64,000 bases of DNA, from positions 62,001 through 126,000 of the forward strand of contig NZ_BAFV01000126.1 of the NCBI RefSeq assembly GCF_000308515.1, read 5' to 3'. The notes beneath the pieces are model-generated. The model made no database searches. It was not told the DNA's origin and was given only the letters and a program-made list of their open reading frames with translations. The position numbers and the translations under genes are program-made. Numbering within the stretch: the stretch's first letter is position 1; each line of letters starts with the position of its first letter. The DNA comes from Nocardia carnea NBRC 14403. GTDB taxonomy: Bacteria > Actinomycetota > Actinomycetes > Mycobacteriales > Mycobacteriaceae. Below, piece after piece: positions 16,524 to 24,648 of the stretch.

Positions 16524-17297
16524 GTGGATTCGGATCTGTTGGTCGTGGAGATCGAGACGTTGCGTGATGACTGGTCCGCGACGTGGAAGCATGCCGCTGA
16601 CGACAAGTTCGTCCAGGTGAACCGGTTCGGCATGGAGCCTGTGGCGATGATGCTGTCGCCGGGGATGTGGCGCGAGCGGCAAAGGGTGAACTCGGATCTG
16701 GCAGTTCCGGATTCGCATGTGCGTGAGCGTTCTTCGACGGATGCCAGGATCAATGTCGCCGAGATCATCAAGGATCTCCAGGCTGGGATTCACACGGCGG
16801 TGATGTTCCGCGGTGCGCCGCGGGCGGTGTTCGCACCGTATGAGTGGGTGCGGATTGCTGTGCCCGAGTTGGGTTTGACGCCGTTGGAGGAGGTTGTCGA
16901 GGGTCTGGCGTCCGCGGCGCACAGCGTGGGCCCGCAGGTCATGGTGGTGTACCGCAAGTCGCGCACACAGCGCGCGGTTCTCGAGGAATTCGCGGATGCG
17001 GCGGATCCGGTGTGGGAGGTCGACCGTCGGCTGTCGTCGCTGCGGGGTCCGGTGCCGTCGTGGCGGCGTGCCAGCTTGCGGGCGGTGGTGTACGTGGTCG
17101 ACGGGCAGGTCGCGCGGGTGCGCGCGCTGGACCCTGGGGCCGTGTGGGAAGACCTGCCGGGTGTGCACAGTCTGGCGCCGGTGTCGGCTCCGTTGTCGCG
17201 TGGCGAGATCGATGAGCGGTTCCCGTCGCTGACGGTGTACCCCGGCGATGATCGTCCCGCGGTGGTCGGTTCCTCGCGCGAATACGTCGATTTATAG
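16524..17297 (+). CDS. Putative regulator with two Phd-antitoxin-like halves (paralogue of the gene at 43109)
   Basis: 257 residues from GTG 16524; the frame is open from 16449, but alignment with the paralogue supports the later start. Two segments each resemble the Phd/YefM core, where a strand-turn-strand is followed by a Pro-x-x-Trp helix: FVQVNRFGMEPVAMMLSPGM (about 28-50) and HTAVMFRGAPRAVFAPYEW (about 92-110). The C-terminal half (VMVVYRKSRTQRAVLEEFAD, VWEVDRRLSS, AVVYVVDGQVARVRALDP, SREYVDL) is well conserved with 43109-43849 but unknown to me. No toxin gene is adjacent. Probably a DNA-binding regulator of the facing operon; this is inference from shared operator sequence. Confidence 0.65.
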   Translation: MDSDLLVVEIETLRDDWSATWKHAADDKFVQVNRFGMEPVAMMLSPGMWRERQRVNSDLAVPDSHVRERSSTDARINVAEIIKDLQAGIHTAVMFRGAPRAVFAPYEWVRIAVPELGLTPLEEVVEGLASAAHSVGPQVMVVYRKSRTQRAVLEEFADAADPVWEVDRRLSSLRGPVPSWRRASLRAVVYVVDGQVARVRALDPGAVWEDLPGVHSLAPVSAPLSRGEIDERFPSLTVYPGDDRPAVVGSSREYVDL

Positions 17298-17436
17298 CTC
17301 TAGGGTGCCAGTCGGGGGTAGACCACAGTTCCGGCGGTGTCCGGAGCACTGATCGTTGCTGTGGCTCGCCGACTCCGCCGGCGGCGGACAGGCGGATGGT
17401 CGTGGCCTCGTCGGCCAGGGTGGTGTTCTCGGGCAT
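17298..17436 (-). pseudogene. Small leftward ORF remnant
   Basis: ATG 17436 has an excellent ribosome site (AAGGAGG 8 bases upstream) and starts MPENTTLADEATTIRLSAAG. After about 46 residues (ending near ELWSTPDWHP) the frame runs antisense into the gene at 16524 and turns into Arg/Pro-rich noise. The true 3' end was probably lost by a deletion at about 17.3 kb. Function unknown. Confidence 0.4.
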
Positions 17437-17730
17437 GTGCCCGCCTCCTTCAGTGTTCGGGTGGGCCCGGCAGGTGGGGGCCTGTCTGGGCCTGGGGAGT
17501 CCGGGAGTGGATGTGACTGCGGCCCCGAACGCACTCCGGTCTGCGTAGAGCACATCGGGTCTCCCGTGGTCGATTGCGGCGGGTGCTGGGTGGGCCTTGG
17601 CCGGGAGCTTGTCGCGATCTTGTGGTGTGCGGCAGCCGGCACTGTGAGATTTGGTGCCCGACCTGTCCGGTCTCGGCGAGGTCGCACAGGCGGGCGTTGG
17701 CCGATGCTGCGGGCATCGGCCGGGCCCGGC
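17437..17730 (-). pseudogene. Decayed copy of the two small genes at 19.3-19.6 and 17.7-18.2 kb
   Basis: Leftward frames show fragments matching two genes to the right: ARLCDLAETG and TPQDRDKL (compare GLCDLAEAA and SPQDRDEL in the gene at 19325-19590), followed directly by GRSHIHSRTPQAQTG (compare GRSHIHPLTEHPDTG in the gene at 17747-18226). The matches are in different frames, so the copy is broken. In this copy the two genes are adjacent. Confidence 0.5.
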
Positions 17731-17746
17731 CCGGCCGATGGTGTCG

Positions 17747-18226
17747 TTATTGCCGCGGAGCGGGTTTGATGTGTCCGGATACCGAGCGGGCGATCCGGTA
17801 GAGGATGCCGCTGGGTTTGCGCTGTGTTTCGACTGTGTCGGCGCACTCACCGCCGCAGGATTGGGCCGATATCGTCGCTGAGTTCTTGGTGCGGTAGTGC
17901 ATCGTCCAGCCACCGGGGCATCCCGCTTCGGCCCGTGTTTTCCCGCATGCAGCGCATACCTCGGGCTGCCATCGGTCGCGGTGGATCACCGGGCTGTTCT
18001 CTTCGCAGGCAAAGCAGTAGGTGATGGTGCCGTGCGTGAGGCTGAGTGGGCGGCCGTCGGGTCCGTTCTTGTCCACGGAGCATCCACAGCACACGGTGAC
18101 AAAGTCGGGATCGAGGGTTTGCGCGGCGATCTCGGTCATGCCGCATGAGCAGACGACGTTTCCGGTGTCCGGGTGCTCGGTGAGGGGGTGGATGTGGCTG
18201 CGCCCGCCGGTGTGCGCGTGGAGCAC
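17747..18226 (-). CDS. Cys-rich, probably zinc-binding hypothetical protein
   Basis: 159 residues from GTG 18226. Four Cys pairs stand at regular places: VVCSCGMTE, VTVCCGCSVDKNGPDG, ITYCFACEENS and EVCAACGKTRAEAGC, ending in a GWTMHYR segment. These suggest two zinc ribbons. No membrane segment. No good ribosome site is seen at the chosen start, and the upstream region was probably replaced by the insertion starting at 18250. A truncated copy of its N-terminus lies at about 17.5 kb. Function unknown. Confidence 0.55.
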   Translation of the reverse strand: MLHAHTGGRSHIHPLTEHPDTGNVVCSCGMTEIAAQTLDPDFVTVCCGCSVDKNGPDGRPLSLTHGTITYCFACEENSPVIHRDRWQPEVCAACGKTRAEAGCPGGWTMHYRTKNSATISAQSCGGECADTVETQRKPSGILYRIARSVSGHIKPAPRQ

Positions 18227-18249
18227 ATCGGATTTTGCGCGGGTGGTTC

Positions 18250-19317
18250 TATCGGTGAATCGCGAGATCGTTGATCGGTGAATCTCGGCACCGGCCCTGG
18301 CCGGAAGATGTTGGGATCGGCGAATTGTGACACCACCGACGCCTAAACGCGGCTAGGGTCCGGGGCACTCATCCAGTGCCCTGGATCCGATCCGCCGCAC
18401 GCGTCCACCGATTTCGATCGAGCCATCGGGCTTCGGACATGTCAGGATCTGCGATCCCCGACCCTGTGTGATGGTCAGTACGCGGCTGAGGCGTGCCGTC
18501 AGGAGCAACGCCGCGGCACCCGTCGCCTCGTCCTCGTCGATTCCGTCGCCGCGGCCAGGGAAGGCTCGGGCCCGGACCTGGCCGGCGGTCTCGTCCTGCC
18601 AGGCCCACGCGTAGATCCATTCACCGGGTGGGGGTACCGCGAGTTCGTTAATCTCCTCGGCCGAGTCGTACTGCTTGAAGATGCGGGGCGGCGCCCACTC
18701 TGCGCGGGCCGTGATCCAGGAGAACTCGCTGTCACGACACGTGGTGACAATCCCTGCGGCAGTTTCGAGTTCCGATGTGCCCAGCAGCCACGCCGTACCC
18801 ACGCAGGGGTGTCCAGCGAATGGCAGTCGAACCGAGGGTGTCCAAATGTCGATTGTGGCGCGAACGGGATCGTCGACAAACACCGTCTCGCTGAATCCGA
18901 GGTCACGCGCGATGGCTCGTCGCTCAGCGTCGGAGGCGACATTCAAGCCGTGAACGACGCCGAGCTCGTTACCGAAATCGCCTGCTGGTCCACAGAAAAC
19001 ACTCAGTACCTCATGATCGATCACCCGACCCAGTTAACCGTAATCACAGGCGTGACCGTTGTCTGCGGGGTCGCGATGAGCACGCTTTATCGGCCCCTAA
19101 GGGAATCGCTGACCAGTCATCGAGTCACTGGGGAGTGTTCGGCGTCGCCGAGACCGGCAGCCGATTCCCGATCCGGCCAGTTCGCAGATGCGCTCAAGGA
19201 TCACTAGATGGGGCTTCGGACACGCCCAGCGGCCGGACACGCCGACCGAGGTGACATCGAAATTCACCGATGCGGTCGCCTCGGCTCGGCCCCTGGTGAC
19301 GTCGAAATTGACCGATA
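18250..19317. mobile_element. 1.07-kb insertion with repeated inverted ends carrying a PhzF gene
   Basis: Left end TATCGGTGAATCGCGA (18250-18265) and right end, read leftward, TATCGGTCAATTTCGA (19302-19317) agree at 13 of 16 bases as terminal inverted repeats. A second related repeat stands inside each end (18274-18292; 19250-19271, GGTGACATCGAAATTCACCG). Multiple repeats at each end recall IS21-type elements, but no transposase is present. It separates two small genes that lie adjacent in the decayed copy at 17.5 kb. The 19025-19249 interval holds no gene. Confidence 0.55.
18353..19024 (-). CDS. PhzF-family protein (diaminopimelate-epimerase fold)
   Basis: 223 residues from GTG 19024, shorter than typical PhzF (about 260-290). 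Characteristic parts: FCGPAGDFGNELGVV near the N-terminus, LGFSETVFV, the conserved PSVRLPFAGHPCVGTAWLLG near residue 70, and ARAFPGRGDGIDEDEATGAA near residue 160. PhzF-like proteins isomerise small metabolites; most have no proven substrate. The gene lacks the usual MxxxDVF opening (here VLSVFCGPAG), so the N-terminus may be variant. It lies inside the insertion at 18250-19317. Confidence 0.75.
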   Translation of the reverse strand: MIDHEVLSVFCGPAGDFGNELGVVHGLNVASDAERRAIARDLGFSETVFVDDPVRATIDIWTPSVRLPFAGHPCVGTAWLLGTSELETAAGIVTTCRDSEFSWITARAEWAPPRIFKQYDSAEEINELAVPPPGEWIYAWAWQDETAGQVRARAFPGRGDGIDEDEATGAAALLLTARLSRVLTITQGRGSQILTCPKPDGSIEIGGRVRRIGSRALDECPGP

Positions 19318-19324
19318 ACTGATC

Positions 19325-19590
19325 TCAGAGTTCACCCTTACAGCCAGCGCGGGCGATTGCGGCGGTGCGGCGGTGGTGGAGGGCTTGGGCCATGAGCTCG
19401 TCGCGGTCTTGTGGTGATCGTTGTGCGGTGGCTTCGGCGCGGCGGGCGACGGTTTCTGCGGTCGCGGCGGCCTCGGCGAGGTCACACAGGCCGCGTTGGA
19501 TTCGGCTGGCGGAGAATCTCCTCGTTCGAGGAGGCGGCGGAGTCCGGCGGTCTCGGCGGCGAGGTCGGGGGTGTCGGTTGGGTTCGGCAT
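19325..19590 (-). pseudogene. Small helical gene with a frameshift
   Basis: ATG 19590 starts MPNPTDTPDLAAETAGLRRLLERG. The coherent continuation (SASRIQRGLCDLAEAAATA, ETVARRAEATAQRSPQDRDEL, then a stop at 19325) lies in another frame; one added base near 19516-19526 would join them into an 88-residue helical protein. Either a real mutation or a sequence error. A decayed paralogue lies at about 17.6-17.7 kb. Confidence 0.5.
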
Positions 19591-19674
19591 AGGGCCCTTC
19601 TCGGTGCTGCGGTGTGCGGCATGGGTGTGTTCGGGTCGAATACTGGGGACGGCTGGGAGGCAGCCGCCGATAAG

Positions 19675-19708
19675 GCAGCACGGAGCGCAGCGGAGTTCCG
19701 ATTCCGCG
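19675..19708 (-). repeat. Dispersed repeat R, copy 2
   Basis: CAGCACGGAGCGCAGCGGAG followed by TTCCGATTCCGC, preceded by GGCTGGGAGGCAGCCGCCGA. It lies just beyond the terminator of the leftward gene ending at 19792, the same relative position as the other copies. Confidence 0.7.
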
Positions 19709-19741
19709 ATCCGCGGGCCGGGCCGGCCCCGTGGTGGAGGC

Positions 19742-19776
19742 CCGGCGCCGGGCAGCTTCCTTCTGCCCGGTGCCGG
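19742..19776 (-). terminator. Hairpin terminator of the gene at 19792-20511
   Basis: CCGGCGCCGGGCAG (19742-19755) pairs with CTGCCCGGTGCCGG (19763-19776) around a CTTCCTT loop; the same loop occurs in the terminator at 36748-36780. It begins 16 bases past the stop of the leftward gene. Confidence 0.75.
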
Positions 19777-19791
19777 TCGGTGTGGCGTGGG

Positions 19792-20511
19792 CTATTCGTC
19801 GGCGGCTGTGTCGATGCGCTCGAGGCGGACGTTTTTCAACACGGTCTGGTCTTGGCCCTTGTAGGTGTCGTGGGCTTTGACGGTGGCGCGGACGATGCGC
19901 ACGCGGTCGCCGCGGTCGTAGCCGAACGCGCCCATTGCGGTGCTCGACCATTTGAGTACCTGGCCGTTGTCGAGCGTGAGCACCAGCAGCATTCCGGTTT
20001 CCATGCGGTAGCTGAAGTGGTTGGCCTTTTCGTAGGGATAAGCGACGGTGACGACTGCGGTGTGGTCGGTGATCTTGGCGCCGATCTCGCCCGCGAATCC
20101 CTGGGTCAGATTGTTGCGGCGTTCCTGTTCGGCGTACGCGGCTTCCTCGTCGGCGAGCAGTTGCAGATACGCCGCTTCGGCGATCAACCATGCGCGGTAG
20201 GGCGCTGCGTCGCGCTGGTGGGCGGCGTCCCGGGCGTCGCGGCGGATGCGGGCCCGCACGCTGCGCACCTTGACCAGCTGGTGACCGGCTCCGTTGCAGT
20301 AGAAGCACCACGGGGCCTCGCCGTGTCCGTTGTTCCATCGGGCGTTGGTCGGTCCGTGATATAGGCCGTTGTCGCACCGGCACGGCTCTTTGACCCGGTC
20401 GTCTCCGTGGGCGGTGGGGAATGGGTCGACGTAGACGGTGGGGTCGTCGCTGGTGACCATCTGGTCAAGGGTGAAAGTCGCGGGGCGGCGGGTTTTCTCA
20501 GTGGTGATCAT
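19792..20511 (-). CDS. Phage/plasmid hypothetical with Cys cluster and OB-like C-terminus
   Basis: 239 residues. ATG 20511 is 7 bases after a TATTAT -10 box, so the mRNA is probably leaderless. Residues about 40-75 carry a Cys/His set (EPCRCDNGLYHG, WCFYCNGAGHQL), a likely zinc knuckle. The middle is a helical AARA-rich segment. The C-terminal third (MLLVLTLDNGQVLKWSST, GDRVRIVRATVKAHDTYKG, VLKNVRLERI) resembles the small beta-barrel tail common in actinophage proteins. No function is assigned. It has its own regulated promoter and terminator. Confidence 0.75.
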   Translation of the reverse strand: MITTEKTRRPATFTLDQMVTSDDPTVYVDPFPTAHGDDRVKEPCRCDNGLYHGPTNARWNNGHGEAPWCFYCNGAGHQLVKVRSVRARIRRDARDAAHQRDAAPYRAWLIAEAAYLQLLADEEAAYAEQERRNNLTQGFAGEIGAKITDHTAVVTVAYPYEKANHFSYRMETGMLLVLTLDNGQVLKWSSTAMGAFGYDRGDRVRIVRATVKAHDTYKGQDQTVLKNVRLERIDTAADE

Positions 20512-20518
20512 GTCTCTA

Positions 20519-20545
20519 ATAATAACACCTTACGCACCTTACGCA
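20519..20545 (-). promoter_or_regulatory. Leftward regulon promoter 1 (leaderless)
   Basis: Direct repeat TTACGCACCTTACGCA at 20530-20545; -10 box TATTAT (leftward) at 20519-20524, 4-5 bases away, where a -35 box would otherwise be needed. The start codon at 20511 coincides with the expected transcript start. Confidence 0.7.
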
Positions 20546-20587
20546 AATCTTTCTTTGGTGGTCTCGCGCACTCCGGCGTTCGGCCGG

Positions 20588-21340
20588 TCAGACCGAGGCG
20601 GGTCGCTCGCCTTCGGTTTGGGCCTCGTCGTTGTCGGCCGGTAGGCATGCCGCGCCCGCCGGCGGGCGGCCTTGCGTGGCCGGCTGCGCCGTCGCGAATT
20701 TGGCACCGTCGATGGCGCGGCGGCGCAGCTCGTGAACGCGCTTCCGGTGGATTTTCCACCGCCGGACAGCTTCGCCGGTCAATTCCTCGAGTTCTTCGAC
20801 ATCGGCGAATGCGGCGGCCATTTGCGCCATGCGGATACCGATTTCTTCGAAGTGGCGGCGGTAGGAGTCTTCGACGACATCGCATGCGGCGGCCCATGGT
20901 CTCACCGGCATGTTCATGGTGAAGACCTCGGACACGTACAGTACGAGCGTTTTCAGCGACGGGCGCGGGGTGATATCGAGCCCGCCACGGGCGCGCGTTA
21001 TGACCTGCTGGGGGGTGGGCTCGTGCCCGTTGTCGACCAGTTGCCGAATCAGCCCGAACGCGACACCGGGTAGATACCCCTGTAGGTCGTCCTCCTCGAC
21101 CAAGGCCAGCACGGCGGCGGCGTCGGCACGGGAGGCGTTCAGCAGCGCCGCTATCAGATGGTTTTCCGGGTTCGCAACCACCATGACGCGGTCGGTGATG
21201 TGCTCGGCTATGGCGGCGTAGACGCTGCGGTCGCCGGGCGGGATCTGTTCGGCCTCGGGCACCGGCGTGGCGGTGTTGGTGGCCAATCGCAGCGCGGGCC
21301 GTTCGGGGCCGCGGCTGGGGTCGTCGGGCTGAGGTTGCAT
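20588..21340 (-). CDS. DnaB N-terminal-domain-like protein
   Basis: 250 residues from ATG 21340 behind AGGAGGGC. Residues about 55-125 (NPENHLIAALLNASRADAAA, LVEEDDLQGYLPGVAFGLI, LVDNGHEPTPQQVITRARG) follow the pattern of the DnaB helicase N-terminal domain, without the ATPase part. The rest is helical (WAAACDVVEDSYRRHFEEIG, VRRWKIHRKRVHELRRRAID). Stand-alone proteins of this type may interact with the host helicase during plasmid or phage replication; inferred. No regulon repeat lies directly upstream. Confidence 0.6.
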   Translation of the reverse strand: MQPQPDDPSRGPERPALRLATNTATPVPEAEQIPPGDRSVYAAIAEHITDRVMVVANPENHLIAALLNASRADAAAVLALVEEDDLQGYLPGVAFGLIRQLVDNGHEPTPQQVITRARGGLDITPRPSLKTLVLYVSEVFTMNMPVRPWAAACDVVEDSYRRHFEEIGIRMAQMAAAFADVEELEELTGEAVRRWKIHRKRVHELRRRAIDGAKFATAQPATQGRPPAGAACLPADNDEAQTEGERPASV

Positions 21341-21527
21341 TCTTCGCCCTCCTGTGGCCGGTAGCTGGCTCCGGCGGCGCGGCCGCATGTCCGGCGCGGT
21401 GCCGCGTTTGTCTCCAGTGTATGGACGGCTGGGTATGGCGGCCATGGTGGCGCTCGCTCCGTTCTTTGTGGGTCGTTCGTGGTCGTATCGCTTCGCGGCC
21501 CCCGCTTTCGCTCCTTACTTGTCGCGC

Positions 21528-21974
21528 TCAGACGGCGGCGGCGAGCGGGTCGGGTGGGGTGATCATGGCGCGGTAGCCATTCCAGTCGAACCGGGGATTG
21601 AGTGTTTCGGCGTCCTCGATGAGGAGGGCGGCCCGACGGAGGTTGCCCGCGCGGTAGGCGTGAACGGCGGCCGCGGCGAGGCGTTCGGCGTGGCGCTCGG
21701 CGTGGCGCTCGCGCGTGCGCTGGCGGCGGTCGCACTCGGCGGGGGTGCGCTCGAGGGTTTCGGGGTGCTCCCGGATTATCTCGAGCGCGGCCGCTTCGAC
21801 CGCACTGCGGCCATAGCGGCGCGTGAGGGCGCGCAGGTCGTAGGCGACGACGGCGCGGGCGGCGGCCTCTGCCGGGGCCGGGCGGTGTCGGTACCGGCGG
21901 GCGTAGCCGGGTCCGTAGTCCTCAACGGCGCGGCCGATCATGGCCCGGTGCGCCGGGCCGATTGGTGGTCTCAT
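21528..21974 (-). CDS. Small Arg/Ala-rich hypothetical protein
   Basis: 148 residues from ATG 21974; longer readings cross the promoter. Helical and basic, with RAVVAYDLRALTRRYGRSAV and a run of RERHAERHAERLAAA, ending FDWNGYRAMITPP. I recognise no family. It stands alone behind its own regulon repeat at 22019. Confidence 0.6.
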   Translation of the reverse strand: MRPPIGPAHRAMIGRAVEDYGPGYARRYRHRPAPAEAAARAVVAYDLRALTRRYGRSAVEAAALEIIREHPETLERTPAECDRRQRTRERHAERHAERLAAAAVHAYRAGNLRRAALLIEDAETLNPRFDWNGYRAMITPPDPLAAAV

Positions 21975-22018
21975 GGGTCGGCCTTCCAGCGGCCGGGCCA
22001 CACACCGATAAAGGACAC

Positions 22019-22034
22019 TTACGCACCTTACGCA
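22019..22034 (-). promoter_or_regulatory. Leftward regulon repeat 2
   Basis: TTACGCACCTTACGCA, 45 bases upstream of the start at 21974. A weak -10 (TATCGG, leftward) follows 7 bases later. Confidence 0.65.
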
Positions 22035-22074
22035 TTGGCTGTGTGCCGCCCGGCCGGCTGAGTTGGGCTGGATA

Positions 22075-23448
22075 TCAGCTGACGAATATCTCGAGTTGCG
22101 CCCCTTCGATCTCGCCTCCGGCGGCCAGCTGGGCATAGTAGCGGGCGCGCTGCTCGGCACCCTCGAGTTCGGATTCGGTCCTGGCGATGTGTTGGGACAG
22201 CTGGCGAATCCGTTCATTGTGTATCCGCTGCAACACCGGGGCTTCCAGTGCGGCGGCGCGTGTGAACAGTGCACCGAATTCGGGCAACGTCTGGAAGTGC
22301 CGCACGATCGCACACACCACAGCGCGCACGCGGTCACCGGTGCGAGCCGGTACGCGGTCGGTGGTGACGTCGTAGCGGCCTTGGACGAGCCGAGATACAT
22401 ACAGCCACTGCAAGTTTTCGACCTCCGACAGTGTCACGATGGATGAATCGGCGAGACGGATGCTGTTCACTTTCGGGCGGTCAGGGCGGTCCTGACCAAA
22501 CCTGCCGTAAGCGCCGCCGGGCTTGTCGGCGCGGCCGTATTTCACGCGTACCCGGCGCGGCTCGACGCCACTTTCGGCGGCCTCGTGGAACTCGACGGTG
22601 AACGTGCCGCGCACGCTCGGCGCACTCACCTTGTAGTAGACGCGGGCGGCCTCGTGATCGATCTCGACCACTGCGCGGCCGGTGCCGAACTCGCCCAGGT
22701 CGAGCGGTATACCGGGGGCCGGTTCTGTGGCGGCCCGTGCGCTGGCGGCGGTCGGTCGGTTCTGGCGCGGGCGTTCGTCGGCGGGGCGTGTGAGCAGGGC
22801 GGCGAGGGCTTGCGCGAGCTCCTCGAGCGGCTGGCCGTCGGACACTGTGACGGTGTGGGCGTCGTCGTCGATCGCGGGGGCCTCGCCCTCGGTAACGGTG
22901 TAGCCGACGGCGTCGAACTGCTCGAGAAGCCGTGCACGGACGGCGGCCGCTGGTTCGGTGACGGGGGCGACTTCTGTCGGTTCGTCCTCGAAATCCTCTA
23001 TGCCCAGGGTCTGGGAGATATCGAATACCGTCACCATCCGGAACCGGGTTTTGAGGGTGTCGCCGTCGCTCTCGGCGGACTCGGGGGCCTCGAGGGCTGG
23101 TTGCTCGGACTGCTCCTGGTCGGCTTCCCCTTTTTCGGTTCCTTTGGGCGCGTTGATGCGTAGCCCTGTCGTGCCCCTGGGGACGTAGCGGCCGCGCAGG
23201 CGCCATCCCTTGTAGCTCTCGACGTCGGTAACGGTCATTCCGCGTTCTGCGGCCTGCTTGAAGATCAGCGCAACGTTTCCCAGCGAGTAGCGCAGCAGCC
23301 TCGGACTGGTCAGCCGCGCAAGCTGATTGATCATCTCGGCCACCGCTTCGGGATCGCTCAACAGGTCGTTACCGCCATCACGGATGGCCTTGTCTGCGGC
23401 GTCTCGGGCGGCGCGCTCTTCTTCGGTGTACTTCTTCCGCCTGGCCAT
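22075..23448 (-). CDS. ArdC-N-terminal-like (ssDNA-binding, antirestriction-type) protein
   Basis: 457 residues from ATG 23448. Residues about 40-105 match the ArdC N-terminal domain: LTSPRLLRYSLGNVALIFKQ, then GMTVTDVESYKGWRLRGRYV and RGTTGLRINAP. In ArdC proteins this domain binds single-stranded DNA and helps protect incoming plasmid DNA. After FRMVTVFDISQTLG come acidic and helical regions and a C-terminal part with QWLYVSRLVQGRYDVTTDRV and a coiled-coil (RTESELEGAEQRARYYAQLA). The ArdC metalloprotease HExxH motif is not seen. Fits a role just after conjugative entry. Single-gene unit behind regulon repeat 3. Confidence 0.72.
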   Translation of the reverse strand: MARRKKYTEEERAARDAADKAIRDGGNDLLSDPEAVAEMINQLARLTSPRLLRYSLGNVALIFKQAAERGMTVTDVESYKGWRLRGRYVPRGTTGLRINAPKGTEKGEADQEQSEQPALEAPESAESDGDTLKTRFRMVTVFDISQTLGIEDFEDEPTEVAPVTEPAAAVRARLLEQFDAVGYTVTEGEAPAIDDDAHTVTVSDGQPLEELAQALAALLTRPADERPRQNRPTAASARAATEPAPGIPLDLGEFGTGRAVVEIDHEAARVYYKVSAPSVRGTFTVEFHEAAESGVEPRRVRVKYGRADKPGGAYGRFGQDRPDRPKVNSIRLADSSIVTLSEVENLQWLYVSRLVQGRYDVTTDRVPARTGDRVRAVVCAIVRHFQTLPEFGALFTRAAALEAPVLQRIHNERIRQLSQHIARTESELEGAEQRARYYAQLAAGGEIEGAQLEIFVS

Positions 23449-23482
23449 TGTCCTGATCACTCCTTATACCGGATTGACTGTT

Positions 23483-23513
23483 TCTATACCAGCCAGCTTA
23501 CGCACCTTACGCA
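23483..23513 (-). promoter_or_regulatory. Leftward regulon promoter 3
   Basis: TTACGCACCTTACGCA at 23498-23513, with a further half unit (GCACATTGCGCA) beside it; -10 TATAGA (leftward) at 23483-23488. Drives the ArdC-like gene. Confidence 0.7.
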
Positions 23514-23547
23514 CATTGCGCAAACTGGGTGTGGCTGGCGCGGTGGC

Positions 23548-23895
23548 TTATTCGATGTGCCACCCGGTGAGGTAGTCGCGCCAGACGGCGCGGTACGCCT
23601 CGGCGAATGTGGGCTCTTCGGCGCAGCACTTCCATGCGTGGTCCTGGCTGGCGTCGTAGAGGCCGAGACACCAGAATTCGATACCGGCGCGCTCGGTCGC
23701 TAGGTAGTGGTCCTGGGTGGTCAGCAGCAGATACAGCGTCCTCGACGGTGCGGCGTCGAATTCGATGGCGTGGCATCCTCCGCCGGTTTCGACGATGCGG
23801 GGGCGGGCGTCCATCTGCGTGAGTAGGTCGAGTTCGGGCCTGTGGGCGGCGAGAACGCGGGCGGCGATGTCGGGTGTGAGGTTGTGTGTGGGCAT
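23548..23895 (-). CDS. Small hypothetical protein
   Basis: 115 residues, ATG 23895. Compact soluble protein with IAARVLAAHRPELDLLTQMD, SRTLYLLLTTQDHYLATERA and a C-terminal DHAWKCCAEEPTFAEAYRAV. No known family. It follows the gene ending at 23926 by 30 bp and probably shares its transcript. Confidence 0.65.
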   Translation of the reverse strand: MPTHNLTPDIAARVLAAHRPELDLLTQMDARPRIVETGGGCHAIEFDAAPSRTLYLLLTTQDHYLATERAGIEFWCLGLYDASQDHAWKCCAEEPTFAEAYRAVWRDYLTGWHIE

Positions 23896-23925
23896 GTGCG
23901 GGTTTCCTGCCGTTGTTGGGGTGGG

Positions 23926-24648
23926 TCAGAGGGTGGCGACCAGGGCGGCGGCTACGGTCTCGCGGTGCTGGCGGGCGCGGCGGGCGGCGTCGGTGCGGTC
24001 CTCGGCGAATTCGGCGAATTCCTTGCAGCTGCATCCGGCGGCGCTGGTGCGGTCGTGGGCCATTCCGCTTTTGCCTCCGGGGCGGTAGCTGCCTGCGCTG
24101 AATGCCCATTCGCCGGGGCGTAGGTCGTCGGCGGGCCGGTACCACCCGCGGGGGACCTTGGTTGATGTCCGGTGCGCCTCGGCCAGCAATGCCAGCCGCG
24201 CCGACAAGGTGAGTACGACGCGGGCGGGATCGTCGGCCGGTGTGGTGAGCAGTCCGCGGGCGTGCAATCGGGCGGCCGCCGCGGGCGGGATCTGCGATAG
24301 GCCGATACGGATTCCGCCGGCGGCTCGGCGGCGGGCTCGGCATTCGGCGATGTGCTCGAGGTCTGCGCGCATGATCGCGGTCAGCCGGGCCGGTGTTGTC
24401 GGCTCGGCGGTGATGAGGCGCGACGCGGGCGGTGTGTCCAATCGGTGCGCCTGCCATTCGATGCGGAATCCGCCGGACCGTTGGGCCTGGATGCCGAACC
24501 CGCGCCGGGCGGCTCGGCGCAGCAGGATCAGGGCGGCGGCCTCGTCGTAGGTCGCGATGGTGGTGTCCTCGGCGGTGCGGGTCACCTGGAACAGCAAGGG
24601 ACCGGGCGCGGCCGCGCCGGCGCGGCCGCTGGCGGGCGGGCGGGTCAC
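23926..24648 (-). CDS. Hypothetical protein with C-terminal CxC segment
   Basis: 240 residues. GTG 24648 overlaps the upstream stop at 24645 (GTGA), marking the true start although the frame is open much further. LLFQVTRTAEDTTIATYDEA opens the ordered part; the C-terminal third has RGWYRPADDLRPGEWAFSAG, AHDRTSAAGCSCKEFAEFAE and a helical Ala-rich end. No family recognised. Middle member of a short leftward operon. Confidence 0.65.
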   Translation of the reverse strand: MTRPPASGRAGAAAPGPLLFQVTRTAEDTTIATYDEAAALILLRRAARRGFGIQAQRSGGFRIEWQAHRLDTPPASRLITAEPTTPARLTAIMRADLEHIAECRARRRAAGGIRIGLSQIPPAAAARLHARGLLTTPADDPARVVLTLSARLALLAEAHRTSTKVPRGWYRPADDLRPGEWAFSAGSYRPGGKSGMAHDRTSAAGCSCKEFAEFAEDRTDAARRARQHRETVAAALVATL

